From Devosia ginsengisoli (GTDB lineage: Bacteria; Pseudomonadota; Alphaproteobacteria; Rhizobiales; Devosiaceae), in NCBI RefSeq assembly GCF_024707105.1, contig NZ_JANQAJ010000011.1:124001-188000 (forward strand): a stretch of DNA of 64,000 nt, written 5' to 3'. Made by a program: the position numbers and the translations under genes. A model generated the notes under the pieces. That model did not search any database. It was not told the DNA's origin and saw only the letters and a program-made list of their open reading frames with translations. Positions 1 through 9,260 of this stretch are shown piece after piece (the first letter of the stretch is position 1; the number at the start of each line of letters is the position of its first letter).

Positions 1-640
1 CCCGCCACTGACGAACGAGCAGCTCGAGCAATACTACGACACGGTCGGCCAGGCGACGGCCGCGGAAATCTTCATCGACGATCCCGACAATATCACGGTG
101 ATGCGCCAGCGCCTGCAGGCCGATCCATCGGCGCGCCCGCTGATCCTCACCGACTGGCAGCAGCGCAACGAGACATTCTTCTCGGCGCTGCAGGTGGAAA
201 GGGTGGTTATGTTCACCATCCTGTCGATGATCATCCTCGTGGCGGCGTTCAACATCATTTCCAGCCTGATCATGCTGGTGAAGGACAAGAGTTCGGACAT
301 TGCCGTGCTGCGCACCATGGGGGCCACACGTGGCTCCATCATGCGTATCTTCTCGATCACGGGCACGACAATTGGCGTTATCGGTACGCTGAGCGGCGTG
401 GTGCTGGGGCTGATCGTGGCGGCCAATGCCGAGCCCCTGCGGGCCTTCGTGTCGAATACGCTCGGCGTGGCCATCTTCCCGCCGGAAGTGTTCTTCCTGT
501 CCTCGCTGCCGTCCAAGACCGATCCGGTGGAAGTGGCGGTGGTGGTGTGCCTGGCTTTGGGCCTGAGCTTCCTTGCCACGCTCTATCCGGCCTGGCGTGC
601 CGCCCAATACGATCCGGTCGAGGCCCTGCGTTATGAGTAA
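1..640 (+). CDS. Lipoprotein-releasing ABC transporter permease (LolC/LolE family), 3' part
   Basis: The frame is open from base 2 at the window edge, so the 5' part lies outside. The 212 visible residues hold the end of the periplasmic domain and then three hydrophobic segments (about fragment residues 69-93, 118-138 and 178-202). The tail [14 protein letters not shown] is typical of LolC/E and related MacB-type permeases. In this family the permease works with LolD in the inner membrane to release lipoproteins to LolA. The stop overlaps the lolD start by 8 bases, so the two are translationally coupled. LolC and LolE cannot be told apart from this fragment; many alphaproteobacteria have one hybrid permease. 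Confidence 0.9.
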   Translation, partial: PPLTNEQLEQYYDTVGQATAAEIFIDDPDNITVMRQRLQADPSARPLILTDWQQRNETFFSALQVERVVMFTILSMIILVAAFNIISSLIMLVKDKSSDIAVLRTMGATRGSIMRIFSITGTTIGVIGTLSGVVLGLIVAANAEPLRAFVSNTLGVAIFPPEVFFLSSLPSKTDPVEVAVVVCLALGLSFLATLYPAWRAAQYDPVEALRYE

Positions 641-1319
641 GCCGCATCTGGTTCTGACCGACGTTCACCGCCATTACGGGCAGGGCGAGAGCATTGTCCG
701 CGTGCTGGAAGCGGCCAACCTGACCGTCAACAGCGGCGAGCTGGTGGCGCTGGTGGCGCCGTCGGGCGCCGGCAAATCCACGCTGCTGCACCTGTCAGGT
801 CTGCTCGAAAGCCCACAATCCGGTGAAGTCGCCATCATGGGCATTCCGACCAGCAAGCTCGGCGATCGCGGCCGCACGCAATTGCGGCGCTCTACGGTGG
901 GCTATGTCTATCAGTTCCACCACCTGCTGCCGGAGTTTACGGCGCTCGAGAATGTCACCATGCCGCAGCTTATCGCGGGCAAGTCCCAGGCGGATGCTGA
1001 TCGACGCTCGATGGAGCTGCTGGAACTGCTGGGCGTGGCGCCACGGGCCAGCCATCGGCCGGCGGAACTGTCGGGCGGTGAGCAGCAGCGCATCGCCATC
1101 GCTCGGGCCGCCGCCAACCATCCCAAGGTGATCCTGGCCGACGAGCCGACCGGCAATCTGGACCCGGAAACCAGCGACGTGGTGTTCGCGGCTTTGGCCA
1201 ACCTGATCAAGAATGAAGGTGCCGCCGCACTCATCGCCACGCATAACCATGACCTGGCGCGGCGGGCCGACAGGATCGTGACGCTCAAGAGCGGATTGGT
1301 CGTCGATCACACTTTGTGA
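633..1319 (+). CDS. lolD: Lipoprotein-releasing ABC transporter ATP-binding protein LolD
   Basis: A 228-residue ABC ATPase. Walker A is APSGAGKST (residues 42-50), the signature LSGGEQQR lies near 147-154 and Walker B plus D-loop [11 protein letters not shown] near 168-178. The ATG at 633 is preferred over the upstream in-frame start at 573 because it begins at the N-terminus usual for LolD and overlaps the permease stop (ATGAGTAA). In the family it powers extraction of outer-membrane lipoproteins by the LolCDE complex. The permease-then-ATPase order is the usual lol order. No internal damage is seen. Confidence 0.93.
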   Translation: MSKPHLVLTDVHRHYGQGESIVRVLEAANLTVNSGELVALVAPSGAGKSTLLHLSGLLESPQSGEVAIMGIPTSKLGDRGRTQLRRSTVGYVYQFHHLLPEFTALENVTMPQLIAGKSQADADRRSMELLELLGVAPRASHRPAELSGGEQQRIAIARAAANHPKVILADEPTGNLDPETSDVVFAALANLIKNEGAAALIATHNHDLARRADRIVTLKSGLVVDHTL

Positions 1320-1367
1320 TCGAACCGACAGGGCGCATTGCGGGTTCTCCTAGCGAGGAGGAGTGCA

Positions 1368-1445
1368 ATGACCCTGCTGATGATCATCGTAACCATGGTC
1401 ATTGTGGCGGTACTGACGATAAACCGCCGCCACAGGCATCATTAG
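1368..1445 (+). CDS. Putative 25-residue single-pass membrane microprotein
   Basis: ATG at 1368 follows a strong Shine-Dalgarno (GAGGAGG, 5-6 bases upstream). The ORF encodes 25 residues: about 18 hydrophobic ones (starting MTLLMIIVTMVIVAV) and then a basic tail with NRRHRHH. This is the layout of a minimal membrane-spanning peptide with a cytoplasmic positive end. It starts 48 bases after lolD on the same strand and its stop overlaps the 3' end of the convergent HIT gene by 4 bases. No family is recognised. It could be a real small protein co-transcribed with lolD or a chance ORF with a good ribosome site. Confidence 0.45.
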   Translation: MTLLMIIVTMVIVAVLTINRRHRHH

Positions 1446-1858
1446 AGCGCCGCGGCGATATCCTTGGCCAGTGCCGCCAGATCGGCGTCATCGGCCTTGC
1501 CGCCGCCATGGGCGCCGAGGGCAGTGCCCTCATAGACCGGAATGACGTGGAAGTGCAGGTGGAACACCGTCTGGCCAGCCGGTGCCTCGTTGAACTGGGC
1601 GAGGCGGATGCCGTCGGCGCCGGTAGCCTGTTTGACCGCCTTGGCGACTTTCTGCACTAGCGGGATCACCGCAGCCAAAGCCGCCGGATCGGCGTCGAGC
1701 AGGTTGCGCGAAGGCGACTTGGGTACGATCAGCGTGTGGCCGCGCGACTGGGGGAAGATATCCATCATCACCAGAGCGCTCTCGTCCTCATAGACCCGGT
1801 GAGCCGGGATTTCGCCGCGCAGGATCTTGCCGAAGATATTGGACGGATCGTAGCTCAT
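1442..1858 (-). CDS. HIT family protein
   Basis: A 138-residue histidine-triad protein. The catalytic motif HLHFH (residues 100-104, followed by VIP) is complete, and the N-terminal part contains the family stretch with FGKILRGEIPAHRVYED. HIT proteins of this class are nucleotidyl hydrolases or transferases acting on adenylated or Ap4A-like substrates; the substrate here is unknown. It lies 3 bases downstream of the desaturase/dehydrogenase gene on the same strand and may be co-transcribed with it. Length and motif order are normal for bacterial HinT/Hit proteins. Confidence 0.92.
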   Translation of the reverse strand: MSYDPSNIFGKILRGEIPAHRVYEDESALVMMDIFPQSRGHTLIVPKSPSRNLLDADPAALAAVIPLVQKVAKAVKQATGADGIRLAQFNEAPAGQTVFHLHFHVIPVYEGTALGAHGGGKADDADLAALAKDIAAAL

Positions 1859-1861
1859 GGG

Positions 1862-2986
1862 TCACTCCGCCGGCTGGGAAAGGTCCGGCTGCTCCTTCTG
1901 GAAGAAACGGAAACGGAAATAATTGAGCACGGCCAGCCCGGTCAGGGTGACCGGCACATAGCGGAAGCCGCGGCGGATGAAGAATAGTGCAATGCTGACC
2001 GCCGTCGCCGCGCTCATGGCGCCCTTACCCATGGCCGAGGTGAAGGATGACGGCACGATGTGCCGGTAGATCAGGGCATCGGAGCGGTAATAGTCGCGGG
2101 CACGCAGGGCATAGGCGCGCTTGGAGGCGGAATAGGCCTTGAGTTCGTCCATGCCCATGTCGCCATGGAACTCGACCTCGGAGCCCAGCGCCCACACTTC
2201 GGGCGGGGCCAGGCGGGCCTTGCCGATCTCGGTGAAGAGCTCGGTCAGTTCGCGGAAGGTGACATTGTTGGCATTCCAGCAATCGTCGGTCTTGGCGCCG
2301 TGGGAAAGCACGAGAACGTCGGCGCGTTCCAGCTTTTCGCGCATGGCGGCATAGTTGCCGGGCGTGAAATCGGTGCCGGACTTGGCGGTTTCGACCACGC
2401 CGCCCAGCCTGGTCAGCTTTTCCACCATGGCCGAACCAAAGGCGCCGCCGGCGCCGGTCACGAGGAAGCGACGCCCCTTGATCTGGCAGGCGGTGCCGAA
2501 AATCAGGTCGAACACATTGGCAAAGGATGAGAAGAAGTTGTGCGGATAGACGTGGTGCATGGCGTGGTAGTTGTTATCCACCCAGAGCAGGCCCTGCTGG
2601 CCGCCGACGCGATCCATCGACATGTGATTATAGTCCAGCCCTTCCTCGCGCAGCGTCATGGCCAGCATCACGGTGCGCAGGGCGGCTACGGCCGCGATTA
2701 CCGGCCAGGGAAAGACCAGCAGGAAGATCAGCGTTCCAGCCATCGAGGTGAGGTATTCGGGCAGGATGTGGAACCAGATATTGGCCCGCGCATAGGCCGG
2801 GTTGATCTGCATGTCGAGGCCGAGGAACTTGTGATGCACCCAATGCCAGGACGAAAAGGTCCGCAACAGCGGAATCTTCGAGCCTTCCCATTTATGCAGT
2901 GTCCAGTGGAGTGCGTCGAACAGGGCCGTCGAAACGATAAAGACAAGGGCGGCCTGCAGCACGAATACAAAAATGTCCCAGATCAT
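1862..2986 (-). CDS. Bifunctional sterol desaturase-like / short-chain dehydrogenase fusion protein
   Basis: A 374-residue two-module protein. The N-terminal half is a membrane fatty-acid-hydroxylase/sterol-desaturase domain with hydrophobic helices and the di-iron histidine boxes HWTLH (27-31), HWVHH (48-52) and HAMHH (141-145). From about residue 171 an SDR Rossmann domain begins (TGAGGAFGS, 177-185) and includes a YxxxK-type motif (YSASK, about 282-286). The C-terminus has another hydrophobic stretch (VPVTLTGLAVLNYF). The residues needed for both activities appear present. The pairing suggests hydroxylation or desaturation of a lipid followed by redox change at the same site; the substrate is not known. 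The downstream HIT gene begins 3 bases after it. Confidence 0.85.
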   Translation of the reverse strand: MIWDIFVFVLQAALVFIVSTALFDALHWTLHKWEGSKIPLLRTFSSWHWVHHKFLGLDMQINPAYARANIWFHILPEYLTSMAGTLIFLLVFPWPVIAAVAALRTVMLAMTLREEGLDYNHMSMDRVGGQQGLLWVDNNYHAMHHVYPHNFFSSFANVFDLIFGTACQIKGRRFLVTGAGGAFGSAMVEKLTRLGGVVETAKSGTDFTPGNYAAMREKLERADVLVLSHGAKTDDCWNANNVTFRELTELFTEIGKARLAPPEVWALGSEVEFHGDMGMDELKAYSASKRAYALRARDYYRSDALIYRHIVPSSFTSAMGKGAMSAATAVSIALFFIRRGFRYVPVTLTGLAVLNYFRFRFFQKEQPDLSQPAE

Positions 2987-3029
2987 GACTTCCTACATAA
3001 AGTGGATAAGCGCGGCAGGGAAGTAGCGC

Positions 3030-4208
3030 TCAACGATCTGTTCGCTCGCCCTTGCGGAAGGGGGTGAACTGCTCGAGCAGTTCCTGGTTCCGCTCGACAG
3101 AAGCCCGTTCGTGCTCGAGATAGTCGGCTACGGCGTCGCGCAGGCCTGGATGAGCTATCCAGTGGGTGGAATATGTGGTTGCCGGCGCATAGCCCCGTGC
3201 CAGCTTGTGTTCGCCCTGCGCCCCGGCCTCGACCACGTCCAGCTTGTGGGCGATGGCATAGTCGATGGCCTGATAGTAGCAGAGCTCGAAATGCAGGAAC
3301 GGCACTTCGCGGGTGCAGCCCCAGTTGCGGCCGAAAATGCGATCCTTGCCGAGGAAGTTGATGGCGCCGGCAATGGCTTCCGGCCCGTCATAGGCCAGCA
3401 TCAGAACCACGCGGTCGGCCATGGTCTGGTTCAGCCGCGAGAAGAAGTCGCGGTTGAGGTAGGGGCGGCCCCATTTGCGGGCGCCGGTGTCCTCGTAGAA
3501 AGCGTAGAACGCATCCCAGTGCTCTTCCCGCAGGTCGCTGCCGGATAGCCACTTGACCGTCAGGCCATCGGCCAGCGCATCGCGTCGCTCGCGACGGATG
3601 GTCTTGCGCTTGCGCGAGGAGAGGGTCTTCAGAAAGTCGTCGAAGCTGGCAAAGCCCTGATTATGCCAATGGAACTGAGTGTCCATGCGCTTCAGCCAGC
3701 CGTCGCTTTCAATTTCACTGGCTTCGGCTTCGGGCACGAAGGTTGCGTGGACGGAGGAGGCATTGCGCTGAATGGCCAGTTGCTGGGCTGTCGAGAGTAG
3801 TGCTGCCCGGATCGTCGGGTCGCCCGATGGCACCAGCAGCTTGGATGCGGTGGCCGGGGTGAAGGGTACGGAACATTGCAGCTTGGGGTAATAGCTGCCG
3901 CCGGCGCGCTCCAGTGCGTCGGCCCAGCCGTGGTCGAAGACATATTCGCCCATGGAGTGCGACTTGAGGAAGAGCGGCATCAGGCCCAGTGGCTGGTCGG
4001 TGTCGTCACTCAGCAGGATGTGCTGCGGCTGCCAACCGGTGCGGCCGGTGGCGCAGCCGGACTCTTCAAGTGCCAGGAAAAAGGCGTGGTCGAGGAAAGG
4101 GTTATCGCTGCGTCCATCGGTCGAAGGCACAAGACTGTTCCACACGGCGGCGGGAATGCTCGCCGTGCTGGGATGGATGGCGGCGCGGAGTGTGGGCTGG
4201 TCTGCCAA
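3030..4208 (-). CDS. FemAB-like GNAT family acyltransferase (PF04339 type)
   Basis: About 392 residues from a TTG at 4208. The first motifs, NPFLDHAFFLALEESG and then YVFDHGWADALERAGG, YYPKLQCSVPFTP and SSRKRKTIRRERRD, are characteristic of the peptidogalycan-biosynthesis/FemAB-like family in proteobacteria, predicted N-acyltransferases with a double GNAT fold. No biochemical substrate is established. The frame stays open to 4307, but no ATG is available and an upstream start would run into the gdpD stop at 4288, so TTG 4208 with a weak GGGA site gives the best fit to usual family length. It lies downstream of the GDPD gene on the same strand. Confidence 0.8.
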   Translation of the reverse strand: MADQPTLRAAIHPSTASIPAAVWNSLVPSTDGRSDNPFLDHAFFLALEESGCATGRTGWQPQHILLSDDTDQPLGLMPLFLKSHSMGEYVFDHGWADALERAGGSYYPKLQCSVPFTPATASKLLVPSGDPTIRAALLSTAQQLAIQRNASSVHATFVPEAEASEIESDGWLKRMDTQFHWHNQGFASFDDFLKTLSSRKRKTIRRERRDALADGLTVKWLSGSDLREEHWDAFYAFYEDTGARKWGRPYLNRDFFSRLNQTMADRVVLMLAYDGPEAIAGAINFLGKDRIFGRNWGCTREVPFLHFELCYYQAIDYAIAHKLDVVEAGAQGEHKLARGYAPATTYSTHWIAHPGLRDAVADYLEHERASVERNQELLEQFTPFRKGERTDR

Positions 4209-4287
4209 GGGAAATCCCGGCGGGAGTGAATGGTCGGCTAAAGATAGGACCTTTCGCCGGCCATTGTAAGGTTGGTGCCGCGTCGGA

Positions 4288-5046
4288 TCACGCGGATTTG
4301 GGCGCAAAGCCTTCGAAGACGATTTGGTCGGCGCCGGGCAGGGCGGCGTCGGCCTCGGTCTGGCTCCGGACGGTCCAGGCGGTCACCGGCTTGCCCAAGG
4401 CGCGCCAGAACGCGATGGCTGGCAATTGCAGCGCATCCTGAGCGCAGGAGATGAAGTCGAACTGGGTTTCGTGCCAGTGCAGCAGGTGACGCAATGTATA
4501 GCGCTGCGCTTCCGTCAGGTGGCTGTCCCAGCCGTCAGGCTTGTAGTCATAGGTGATGATGCCGCGCGGGCCGGTGAAGCCGAACTGGCGAATCGCCGTC
4601 AGCAGGTGCGGATCGAAGGATTCCACCGTCACCGGGCCCTCATAGGCCTTGAGCGCCTCGGCCACGGCGCGGGCCAGCAATTGGGTGCCGGTGGTGTCAC
4701 GCTGGTGCTTGAGCTCGATCTGCAGCAGGGCGCGACCGGCGATCTGGGTCAGGAAATCGCTGAATTTCTGCGGGCAGTCGCCGGCGGCGCTGTCGAGCAG
4801 CTTGGTGGCGGTGATGTCGGCGGCGGTGCAATCAGCCACGGCGCCTTCCTTGCCCAGCAGGCGCTTCATGTCATCGTCGTGGAAGATGACCGGCACGCCA
4901 TCGCTGGTCAGTTGCACATCGCATTCGATGGCGAAGCCGGCGAGAATCGCGGCCTCGAAGGCACTTGCACTGTTTTCGATGATGCCGCTGGCGCGGTCAT
5001 GCAGGCCGCGATGGGCAACGGGATTGGGAAACAGAGGTTCGGTCAT
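4288..5046 (-). CDS. Glycerophosphodiester phosphodiesterase family protein
   Basis: A 252-residue GDPD-fold enzyme. It has the catalytic AHRG near residue 12, the metal-binding ENSASAFEAAILAG followed by IECDVQLT, and then SDGVPVIFHDDDMKRLLG. The family hydrolyses glycerophosphodiesters to glycerol-3-phosphate and an alcohol. No signal peptide is seen, so a cytoplasmic location is likely. The ATG at 5046 is preferred because GAGGA lies 9 bases upstream; two in-frame ATGs further up, the first at 5061, would add up to five residues. It precedes the FemAB-like gene on the same strand. Confidence 0.88.
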   Translation of the reverse strand: MTEPLFPNPVAHRGLHDRASGIIENSASAFEAAILAGFAIECDVQLTSDGVPVIFHDDDMKRLLGKEGAVADCTAADITATKLLDSAAGDCPQKFSDFLTQIAGRALLQIELKHQRDTTGTQLLARAVAEALKAYEGPVTVESFDPHLLTAIRQFGFTGPRGIITYDYKPDGWDSHLTEAQRYTLRHLLHWHETQFDFISCAQDALQLPAIAFWRALGKPVTAWTVRSQTEADAALPGADQIVFEGFAPKSA

Positions 5047-5108
5047 GGTGGCCATCCTCATGGGTTGAGGTGCTTCAATGGCACCGGAATGTGACGCTGG
5101 TGTAGTGG

Positions 5109-5567
5109 TCAGACTTCGACGACCGCTTCGATCTCCACCGCCGCGCCCAGGGGCAGGGCAGCGACACCGAAGGCAGCGCGGGCATGCTTGCCCTTGTCGC
5201 CCAGCACGCCCACCAGCAGGTTGGAGGCACCGTTGGCCACCAGATGCTGCTCGGTGAAATCGGGGGTCGAGGCGACCAGGACGGTGATCTTGAGGATGCG
5301 CTTGACCTCTTCCAGCGGAATGCCGGCGGAATGGACGATCTGCGACAGCACGTTGAGAGCGGACAGTTCGGCGGCGTTGCCGCCCTGCACCACATTCATC
5401 GTGTCGCCGAGCAGGCCGGTGACCACGCCCTGGTCATTGGAGGAAATCTGGCCCGAGACATAGAGAATATTGCCGGTCCGGGTCACCGGAACGTAGCTGG
5501 CGACCGGGGCCTTGGGGGCGGGCAGTTCGTAGCCGTATTCGCGGAGCTTTTCGATCGGACTGGTCAT
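5109..5567 (-). CDS. RidA family protein
   Basis: A 152-residue member of the RidA/YjgF/YER057c family, in the longer subgroup (about 150 residues) common in alphaproteobacteria. Family stretches are [13 protein letters not shown], the region around [17 protein letters not shown], and the C-terminal [25 protein letters not shown] strand. Founding RidA deaminates reactive enamine/imine intermediates, but the key arginine context of RidA proper is not obvious here, so the deaminase role is uncertain. Its ATG overlaps the dinB stop by 4 bases, so the genes are coupled. Confidence 0.85.
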   Translation of the reverse strand: MTSPIEKLREYGYELPAPKAPVASYVPVTRTGNILYVSGQISSNDQGVVTGLLGDTMNVVQGGNAAELSALNVLSQIVHSAGIPLEEVKRILKITVLVASTPDFTEQHLVANGASNLLVGVLGDKGKHARAAFGVAALPLGAAVEIEAVVEV

Positions 5568-6889
5568 CGTGTCTTGCCTTCGTTCTGGTCGTCGTCTGGT
5601 TCTGCCGGCAGAGGCGCCGGCTTTTGTCGGTAGAGCTTGCCGCGCACCACGGCCTCGCGGCCGAAGCGGGTGCGAACGCGGTCCATGGCCCGTTCGGCGG
5701 CCGCCTTGCGGGCAATGGCGGGCTCCAGCAAATCGGCCGGATCGCTGCCGTCGGCGGTATCGATACCCGAAACGCCGATTCCAATCAGCCGGAAAGCGGT
5801 GCCATCGACTTCGCGTTCCAGCAGGGAGCGGCCGGTTTCGTAGATCACATTGGTCAATTGCGTGGGGATCATCAAATGCCGGGCGCGCGTGCGCAAGCGG
5901 AAACCTGCCGATTTGAGCTTCAGCGTCACCGTGTCGCCCACCACGCCCTTGGCCTTGAGGCGTTCGGACAGGCGTTCCGTGACATTGAGCAGTTCGGTAG
6001 AAAGCGCTTCCAGATCGCTGATATCGCTGTTGAATGTGGTTTCCGACGAAATGGTTTTCATCTCGCCATCGGCGGAGATGCGGCGGCTGTCCTCACCACG
6101 AGAAAGGCGGGCGAGACGGGCGCCGGTTTCCCCATAACGGCGCATCAGGTTTTCCGGGGGCTCGTCCTGCAACTGGCCGATGGTCGTGAGGCCGTCCTTG
6201 CGCAGGGTTTCGGCGAAGACCTTGCCGACGCCATAGATGAGGCTGATGGGCTTGGGTGCCAGGAAGGACAAGGTTTCCGCCTTGCCGATGACGGCGAAGC
6301 CGCGGGGCTTGTCGAGGTCCGAGGCCACCTTGGCGAGGAACTTGTTGTGGCTGAGGCCGACCGAGATGGTAACGCCGATCTCGGTTTCGATGGCGCGGGC
6401 GAAGCGGGCCAGGACGAGGGCGGGCGGGGCCTTGTGGAGGGCCTCTGTGCCAGAGAGATCGAGAAAGGCTTCGTCGATGGAGAGTGGTTCGACCAGCGGG
6501 GTGAGGGCGTCCATATACTGGCGAATCTGGCGGCTAACGCCGACATATTTGGCCATGTTGGGCTTGATGATGACAGCGTCCGGGCAGAGCTTGCGGGCCT
6601 GGAACATGGGCATGGCCGAGCGAACGCCGGATTGGCGGGCGATGTAGCAGCAGGTGGAGACGACGCCCCGCGTGCCGCCGCCGATGATCAGCGGCTTGTC
6701 GCGCAGGCTGGGGTCATCGCGCTTTTCGACCGAGGCATAGAAGGCGTCGCAATCGACATGGGCGGTGGAGAGCTTGAACAGTTCCTCATGGCTGCGCAGG
6801 CGCGGCGAGCCGCAGCCCGGACAGCGGGCGGGCACGGTGGCGCCCGAGCCATGGGCCAGGCAGTCGCGGCAGAGCCAATCGAGGGTCAC
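5564..6889 (-). CDS. dinB: DNA polymerase IV (Y-family, DinB) with N-terminal zinc-ribbon-like extension
   Basis: A 441-residue Y-family polymerase. The N-terminus carries paired cysteines CRDC and CPGC (about residues 7-25), a zinc-ribbon-like extension found in alphaproteobacterial Pol IV. The catalytic part follows: [13 protein letters not shown], then [11 protein letters not shown] with the acidic metal ligands, helix-hairpin-helix around [13 protein letters not shown], and the little-finger domain. Family role is translesion synthesis. The start is a GTG at 6889. The gene sits after a DUF3572 gene and is coupled to ridA downstream. No LexA box was identified with confidence upstream. Confidence 0.93.
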   Translation of the reverse strand: MTLDWLCRDCLAHGSGATVPARCPGCGSPRLRSHEELFKLSTAHVDCDAFYASVEKRDDPSLRDKPLIIGGGTRGVVSTCCYIARQSGVRSAMPMFQARKLCPDAVIIKPNMAKYVGVSRQIRQYMDALTPLVEPLSIDEAFLDLSGTEALHKAPPALVLARFARAIETEIGVTISVGLSHNKFLAKVASDLDKPRGFAVIGKAETLSFLAPKPISLIYGVGKVFAETLRKDGLTTIGQLQDEPPENLMRRYGETGARLARLSRGEDSRRISADGEMKTISSETTFNSDISDLEALSTELLNVTERLSERLKAKGVVGDTVTLKLKSAGFRLRTRARHLMIPTQLTNVIYETGRSLLEREVDGTAFRLIGIGVSGIDTADGSDPADLLEPAIARKAAAERAMDRVRTRFGREAVVRGKLYRQKPAPLPAEPDDDQNEGKTR

Positions 6890-6892
6890 GCA

Positions 6893-7183
6893 TCACCCGG
6901 AAGGGTTGAGCCGATGCCAGACCCGCATGAACTGTTCGGGCGACATGCCGGAATTTGCGCAGAGGGCGAGCAGAATCGGTTCGTTTGAGGCAAAATAGTC
7001 GACGAGGCCACGCTGAAGGGCGGACGAGCCGACGGAACGGCGCAGTGAATCGGGGTCGAGCCCGGCAAATTGCATGAAAGCCAGCAGTTCCTCGGGGTTT
7101 TCCGCCAGGTAGCCGAGACAGGAATCGGCGAGGGCGGCGACGGAGGTTTCGACTGTCTCGGAACGCGGCACTGCCGGCCTCAT
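6893..7183 (-). CDS. DUF3572 family protein
   Basis: About 96 residues. The helical pattern ALADSCLGYLAENPEELLAF, then FAGLDPDSLR and FASNEPILLALC, and GMSPEQFMRVWHRL, fits DUF3572, a small alphaproteobacterial family of unknown function encoded next to divK. ATG 7183 gives a length close to the family; ATG 7207 would add 8 residues; neither has a convincing ribosome site. It is divergent from divK, with about 85 bases between, and its stop lies 3 bases from the dinB start. Function unknown. Confidence 0.75.
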   Translation of the reverse strand: MRPAVPRSETVETSVAALADSCLGYLAENPEELLAFMQFAGLDPDSLRRSVGSSALQRGLVDYFASNEPILLALCANSGMSPEQFMRVWHRLNPSG

Positions 7184-7234
7184 TGGGTGTTTTGTAAGAG
7201 ATTGCATGGTAGCGCAACAAGGCGGCAAAGCGAA

Positions 7235-7258
7235 GCGCCGCCAGCGCCTTAGCGGCGC
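7235..7258 (+). promoter_or_regulatory. Leader hairpin just upstream of divK ribosome-binding site
   Basis: GCGCCGC (7235-7241) and GCGGCGC (7252-7258) form a 7-bp GC-only stem with a 10-base loop, ending 1-2 bases before the GAGGAAGGA ribosome-binding site of divK. It could influence translation initiation. This is a sequence observation only; short GC-rich stems are common in such a genome. Confidence 0.35.
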
Positions 7259-7270
7259 GAGGAAGGACCG

Positions 7271-7642
7271 ATGCCAAAGACTGTAATGATCGTTGAAGAC
7301 AATGAGCTCAACATGAAGCTCTTCAACGATCTGCTGGAATCGCGCGGCTATGCCGTCATCCAGACCCGCAACGGGATGGAGGCGCTCGATCTTGCGCGCG
7401 CCCATCATCCCGACCTGATCCTCATGGATATCCAGTTGCCCGAGGTTTCGGGGCTCGTGGTGACCAAGTGGCTCAAGGATGATGATGACCTGGCCCATAT
7501 CCCCGTCATCGCCGTCACGGCCTTTGCCATGAAGGGTGACGAAGAGCGGATTTTACAAGGCGGGTGCGAGGGTTACATCAGCAAACCGATCTCCGTGCCT
7601 CACTTTCTGGAAACTATTGCCCGCTACATTGGTCCGGCCTGA
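7271..7642 (+). CDS. divK: Single-domain response regulator DivK
   Basis: A 123-residue lone receiver domain. The acidic pocket VEDNELN (9-11), the phosphoacceptor Asp53 ([13 protein letters not shown]), the T/S switch in AVTAFAMKG and the lysine in YISKPI are all present. DivK is the essential cell-fate regulator acting with PleC and DivJ kinases upstream of CtrA in alphaproteobacteria. A GGAAGGA site precedes the ATG. The next gene, pleD, starts 93 bases later; divK-pleD is a conserved operon. Length equals that of Caulobacter and rhizobial DivK. Confidence 0.95.
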   Translation: MPKTVMIVEDNELNMKLFNDLLESRGYAVIQTRNGMEALDLARAHHPDLILMDIQLPEVSGLVVTKWLKDDDDLAHIPVIAVTAFAMKGDEERILQGGCEGYISKPISVPHFLETIARYIGPA

Positions 7643-7735
7643 TCACGCAGAGCCAGCCTGTCTGCCTGCCTGATCGGCCCGCTCGATGCCGCTGGGAGAT
7701 TCCTGCGGCCGGCGCAGGTTTTCGGGGCCATACCA

Positions 7736-9106
7736 GTGACAGCACGCGTTCTGATCGTCGACGATATTCCCACCAATGTCCGCCTGCTCGAAGCCCGGCT
7801 GGCAGCCGAGTATTACGAGGTCGTCACTGCCGCGTCTGGCCCGGAAGCCATTGATATCGCTAATAATTCTGACATCGACATCGTCCTGCTCGATGTCATG
7901 ATGCCCGATATGGATGGCTTCGAGGTCTGCCGGCTGCTCAAGGCGAACCCCAAGACCCAGCATGTTCCCGTCCTGATGATCACGGCGCTCGACCAGCCTT
8001 CCGACCGGGTCAAGGGCCTGGAAGTGGGCGCCGACGACTTCCTGACCAAGCCGGTCGACGACATGCAGCTCATGGCGCGCGTCAAGAGCCTGGTGCGGCT
8101 GAAGTCGCTCACCGACGAATTGCGCGCCCGCGCCATGACGGGGCAGCAGATCGCCATCGAAGACGCGATGCGCGCGATGGATAAGATCAATACGACGGGC
8201 GGCTCCATTCTCATTGTCGACACCGATCAGCGACATGCCGAGCGTATCAAAGGTTATCTCACGCCTGAGCATGACGTGGATATCTTGATTCAACCGGCCG
8301 ATGCGGTGTTCCAAGTCACTGGCGCGCAATACGAATTGGCGCTGGTGGCGATGGCCCTCGATGATTTCGACCCGCTGCGGGTGTGTTCGCAGATCCGTAC
8401 GCTGGAGCATACGCGCAACCTGCCGATCATCCTGTTGGCGGAAGATGCCGACAAGCCGAAGGTGGTGCGGGCGCTGGACCTGGGGGTCAACGACTTCATC
8501 TCGCGGCCAGTGGAGCGCAATGAGCTGGCGGCACGGGTGCGCACGCAAATCCGCCGGCATCGCTATGCGCTGGAGCTGCGGCAAAGCGTCAATAATACCA
8601 TGGCCCTGGCGGTGACCGACGACATGACCGGGCTCTATAACCGGCGCTATTTCGACCGGCATCTGGGCGTGATGCTGGGCAAGGCGCAGAGCCAGGACCG
8701 CGACATGGCGCTGATGATCCTGGATATCGACCACTTCAAGGCGGTCAACGATACCTATGGCCACGATATCGGTGACGCGGTGCTCAAGGAGTTCGCGACG
8801 CGGTTGAAGCGAAACATCAGGGGCGTTGATCTTGCTTGCAGATTTGGCGGCGAGGAATTCGTCGTGCTGATGCCCGACACCGACTATAGCCAGGCCGAAC
8901 TGGTGGCCGAGCGGGTGCGGCAGTCGATTGCCGAGCGGAGTTTCGAGGTCAATGCCGGGCGGCCGCTATCGGTGACGGTATCGGCAGGGGTGACGCTCAA
9001 CGAGAGCGATGCCGATACGCCGGAGTCGCTGATCAAGCGAGCCGATGTGGCCCTGTACCGCGCCAAGCGCGAGGGGCGGAACCGCGTGGTGTTCGACGCT
9101 GCGTGA
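7736..9106 (+). CDS. pleD: Diguanylate cyclase response regulator PleD (REC-REC-GGDEF)
   Basis: A 456-residue protein, the expected length for PleD. The first receiver (1-125) has Asp53 in LLDVMMPD. The second (about 152-275) starts GGSILIVDTDQ and seems to lack a phosphoacceptor Asp, as in Caulobacter PleD, where it is an adaptor. The GGDEF domain (about 290-456) has the active-site GGEEF (in RFGGEEFVVL) and an RxxD inhibitory site (RGVD) just upstream, so product inhibition by c-di-GMP is likely. The start codon is a GTG at 7736. Family role is c-di-GMP synthesis at the developing pole. Confidence 0.95.
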   Translation: MTARVLIVDDIPTNVRLLEARLAAEYYEVVTAASGPEAIDIANNSDIDIVLLDVMMPDMDGFEVCRLLKANPKTQHVPVLMITALDQPSDRVKGLEVGADDFLTKPVDDMQLMARVKSLVRLKSLTDELRARAMTGQQIAIEDAMRAMDKINTTGGSILIVDTDQRHAERIKGYLTPEHDVDILIQPADAVFQVTGAQYELALVAMALDDFDPLRVCSQIRTLEHTRNLPIILLAEDADKPKVVRALDLGVNDFISRPVERNELAARVRTQIRRHRYALELRQSVNNTMALAVTDDMTGLYNRRYFDRHLGVMLGKAQSQDRDMALMILDIDHFKAVNDTYGHDIGDAVLKEFATRLKRNIRGVDLACRFGGEEFVVLMPDTDYSQAELVAERVRQSIAERSFEVNAGRPLSVTVSAGVTLNESDADTPESLIKRADVALYRAKREGRNRVVFDAA

Positions 9107-9260
9107 TCGGACTCAATCGGCCCTTAAATTGGGGCGTTAGGGTTATCTGTTATAATTAACAGAGCTTTACCGGCCGGGTTTGGCGGGTATTCCTTGAGTT
9201 TTGTCCGGCAATGAGTAGGTTGCCCTCAACACAGCGAATTGACCCATTTTGGGACAGTCG

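Noticed and set aside
5624..6988. 454-codon open frame antisense to dinB
   Set aside because: It mirrors the codon-position bias of dinB in a high-GC genome; no ribosome site and no recognisable family.
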